From assembly GCA_022825505.1 (NCBI GenBank), contig JAJDWR010000052.1, positions 1 through 35,632 of the forward strand: a stretch of DNA of 35,632 nucleotides. Reading direction: 5' to 3'. Below are positions 34,225 to 35,632 of the stretch, in pieces. Each line of letters opens with the position of its first letter. The first letter of the stretch is position 1. Below the pieces are notes generated by a model that was not told where the DNA came from, searched no databases, and saw nothing but the letters and a program-made list of their open reading frames with translations. Position numbers and translations under genes: made by a program. The stretch is from Gammaproteobacteria bacterium. GTDB taxonomy: Bacteria; Pseudomonadota; Gammaproteobacteria; Steroidobacterales; Rariloculaceae.

Positions 34225-35277
34225 ATGAGAAAAACAGTCATTTCAGCGCTGATCATGTCGATACCGTCGCTGGTATTCGCGCAGGATGCAGTGCCCTTCA
34301 AGCTCGGCACGTTCGGGGATAATGGCGAGGCGTGGCTCGGTCTTGTGGTCGATGATTCCCTCGTGGTCGACATTGCCGGGGCGAACGCAGCACTTGATGG
34401 CGACCAGGCCGAGATTCCCGCGGACATGACCGCGCTCATCGTGGGCTACGATGAATTGGCCCCACGACTGAGAGCCATCGCGGCTGCGGTGGCCGCGGAT
34501 CCGGATGCGGCCTATGTGACGAACCGAAGCGACGTCACGGTGCGTCCACCCATCAGGCCGCACATCATCTACAATGCGGCGGCCAACTATGCGCTGCACG
34601 CGGCGGAGATGGCCGGGCGGCCCGGAGAGATTATCGAGGGGCCCATCCCCGATCCCATTCCGGGTATCTGGGAGCGGGATCCGGACGACCGCCGCCAGAA
34701 TCCATACGTGTTCCTGAAGATGGCGAACACGATCATTGCCGACGGCGAGGCGATCCGAATGCCGCCCGGCCGGCCGGACATGGACTGGGAGTGCGAACTC
34801 GCGGTGGTGGTCGGCAGGCCGGCCAGGCGCGTGGCGGTCGAGGATGCCGAGGACTATATCTTCGGATACACGCTTGAAAACGACGTATCGGACCGTGGCG
34901 GCCGGGGCGATGGCCGGATGGGCTCGGACTGGTTCCTCCAGAAGAATCACGATACGTTCGCGCCGCTGGGTCCGTTCATCGTGCCGAAGGAATTCGTGCC
35001 TGATCCGTTGAACCTGAGGCAGACGCTGACGCTGAGCGGCACCGTGATGCAGGACTCCAATACGGGCAACATGACGCACGACATTTACGACATGCTGAGC
35101 TACGTCTCGCACATCGCGACGATGCAGCCGGGCGACATCTACGCCATGGGCAGTCCGTCGGGAGTGGGGTCGGCCCGTGAGACGCCGATCTACATGCAGC
35201 CCGGCGATACTGCGGTATGCGCGATCGAGGGCATCGGGACGCTGACCAATCCCGTCGTGGGGCCGGACTCCGAATAG
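34225..35277 (+). CDS. exported fumarylacetoacetate hydrolase (FAH) family protein
   Basis: The 350-residue product begins with a clear Sec signal peptide (MRKTVISALIMSIPSLVFAQ). It contains the FAH-domain set: H125 in NYALHAAE, the metal ligands E189 and E191 in DWECELAVVVGRPAR, D220 in GYTLENDVSDRG, and later WFLQKNHDTFAPLGPFI and MGSPSGVG. FAH-family enzymes cleave carbon-carbon bonds of beta-diketones or decarboxylate and isomerise ring-cleavage products, and are normally cytoplasmic. A periplasmic version is unusual and fits its exported operon partners. GGAGA is placed 7 bases before the ATG. The likely substrate is a carbonyl compound made by the preceding enzymes, which is inference. 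Confidence 0.9.
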   Translation: MRKTVISALIMSIPSLVFAQDAVPFKLGTFGDNGEAWLGLVVDDSLVVDIAGANAALDGDQAEIPADMTALIVGYDELAPRLRAIAAAVAADPDAAYVTNRSDVTVRPPIRPHIIYNAAANYALHAAEMAGRPGEIIEGPIPDPIPGIWERDPDDRRQNPYVFLKMANTIIADGEAIRMPPGRPDMDWECELAVVVGRPARRVAVEDAEDYIFGYTLENDVSDRGGRGDGRMGSDWFLQKNHDTFAPLGPFIVPKEFVPDPLNLRQTLTLSGTVMQDSNTGNMTHDIYDMLSYVSHIATMQPGDIYAMGSPSGVGSARETPIYMQPGDTAVCAIEGIGTLTNPVVGPDSE

Positions 35278-35391
35278 GACTCGCCGACCTCCCCGTACAG
35301 TTTGATCGAACGCTGCCGGATGCGTGCCGCAGGAGGAGGCCCTGAGGTCTCCAAGGCCGCCTCGATGCGCCCCCGGACGGCGTAATCGGCG

Positions 35392-35632
35392 TTACCCTCC
35401 CGCGATTGCTCCGACGATGAGAAAGGGTTCCGCGCCGGACGCGACGGCGACCGGCAGCGGCGCGGTCGGCGGATCGTGGGTGATATCTTCCCTGCACACG
35501 AAAAAGCGGACCAGCGGGCGTTGCTGCAGGGTGACGTGATCGCGAATCGTTCCACGCAGCATCGGGTAGCGGGCCTCCAGTGCGTCCAGGATCGAAGCCC
35601 GCGAGACTTCACCCTCTACCGTGAGCGTCACC
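35392..35632 (-). CDS. MoaD/ThiS-like small sulfur-carrier protein (5' end outside window)
   Basis: The visible 79 residues run from [22 protein letters not shown] to a C-terminal Gly-Gly (AIAGG), the hallmark of beta-grasp sulfur carriers that are adenylated or thiocarboxylated at their end. The first strand of the fold is missing, so the start lies beyond base 35632. The visible GTG at 35631 would be an internal codon. The C-terminal [17 protein letters not shown] matches unnamed MoaD-like proteins of Proteobacteria. It converges with the FAH gene, leaving a 114-base gap without other features. The partner enzyme is not in the window. Confidence 0.72.
   Translation of the reverse strand, partial: VTLTVEGEVSRASILDALEARYPMLRGTIRDHVTLQQRPLVRFFVCREDITHDPPTAPLPVAVASGAEPFLIVGAIAGG

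Noticed and set aside
35190..35391. Minus-strand frame continuing past the MoaD-like stop as a possible extra gene
   Set aside because: It is antisense to the end of the FAH gene and shows no start signal or recognisable domain.

Overview
The window (35,632 bp, G+C-rich) looks like a chromosomal segment of a gammaproteobacterium. The order mutL-miaA-hfq-hflX-hflK-hflC-DUF2065(yjeT)-purA matches the well-known enterobacterial/pseudomonad cluster. MutL carries the endonuclease motif found in lineages without MutH. The species cannot be named. The dense set of exported, mostly unnamed proteins in the second part suggests a free-living or host-associated environmental lineage rather than an enteric one.

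Region 1 (1-7586, + strand) is housekeeping: mismatch repair, tRNA isopentenylation, the RNA chaperone Hfq, ribosome-splitting GTPase HflX, the HflKC regulator of FtsH, a small membrane protein and adenylosuccinate synthetase. Region 2 (7583-11287, +) adds a BASS-type transporter coupled to purA by an ATGA overlap, a long MltD-like lytic transglycosylase with LysM repeats, and a small membrane-anchored acidic protein.

Region 3 (11347-35277) is accessory in character. Almost every product has a signal peptide or transmembrane segments. Seven proteins (about 230-350 aa) appear to belong to one loose family of exported proteins of unknown function. Most share a core of the form G-x-S-x-G-x-W-x-x-D/N-x-L, and five of the seven have a Cys-Pro-Pro-x-x-P type motif upstream of it. 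Five DUF6152-type segments (HHS near the mature N terminus, then a (N/A)PH(S) motif) lie beside them. At 28936-29982 the two types are fused in one chain, and at 27824-28896 they are separate genes overlapping by one base. Around them are exported hydrolases: two metallo-beta-lactamase-fold proteins, an amidohydrolase and a PHP-domain lipoprotein. There are also a TonB-dependent receptor, a YceI protein, an MFS carrier and an Nramp-related transporter that lacks the canonical metal-binding motifs.

Region 4 (31776-35277, +) is a compact three-gene operon: a Tat-type dienelactone-hydrolase-like enzyme, a PQQ-dependent sugar-dehydrogenase-like beta-propeller and an FAH-family hydrolase with a Sec signal peptide. 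All three are predicted to be exported. The window ends inside a convergent MoaD/ThiS-like gene.

Inferred picture: a genomic neighbourhood for taking up and processing an organic substrate outside the cytoplasm. The substrate is not identifiable from sequence. The DUF6152 plus partner protein system is the least understood and most interesting part. No rRNA, tRNA, CRISPR array, insertion sequence or prophage gene was seen.
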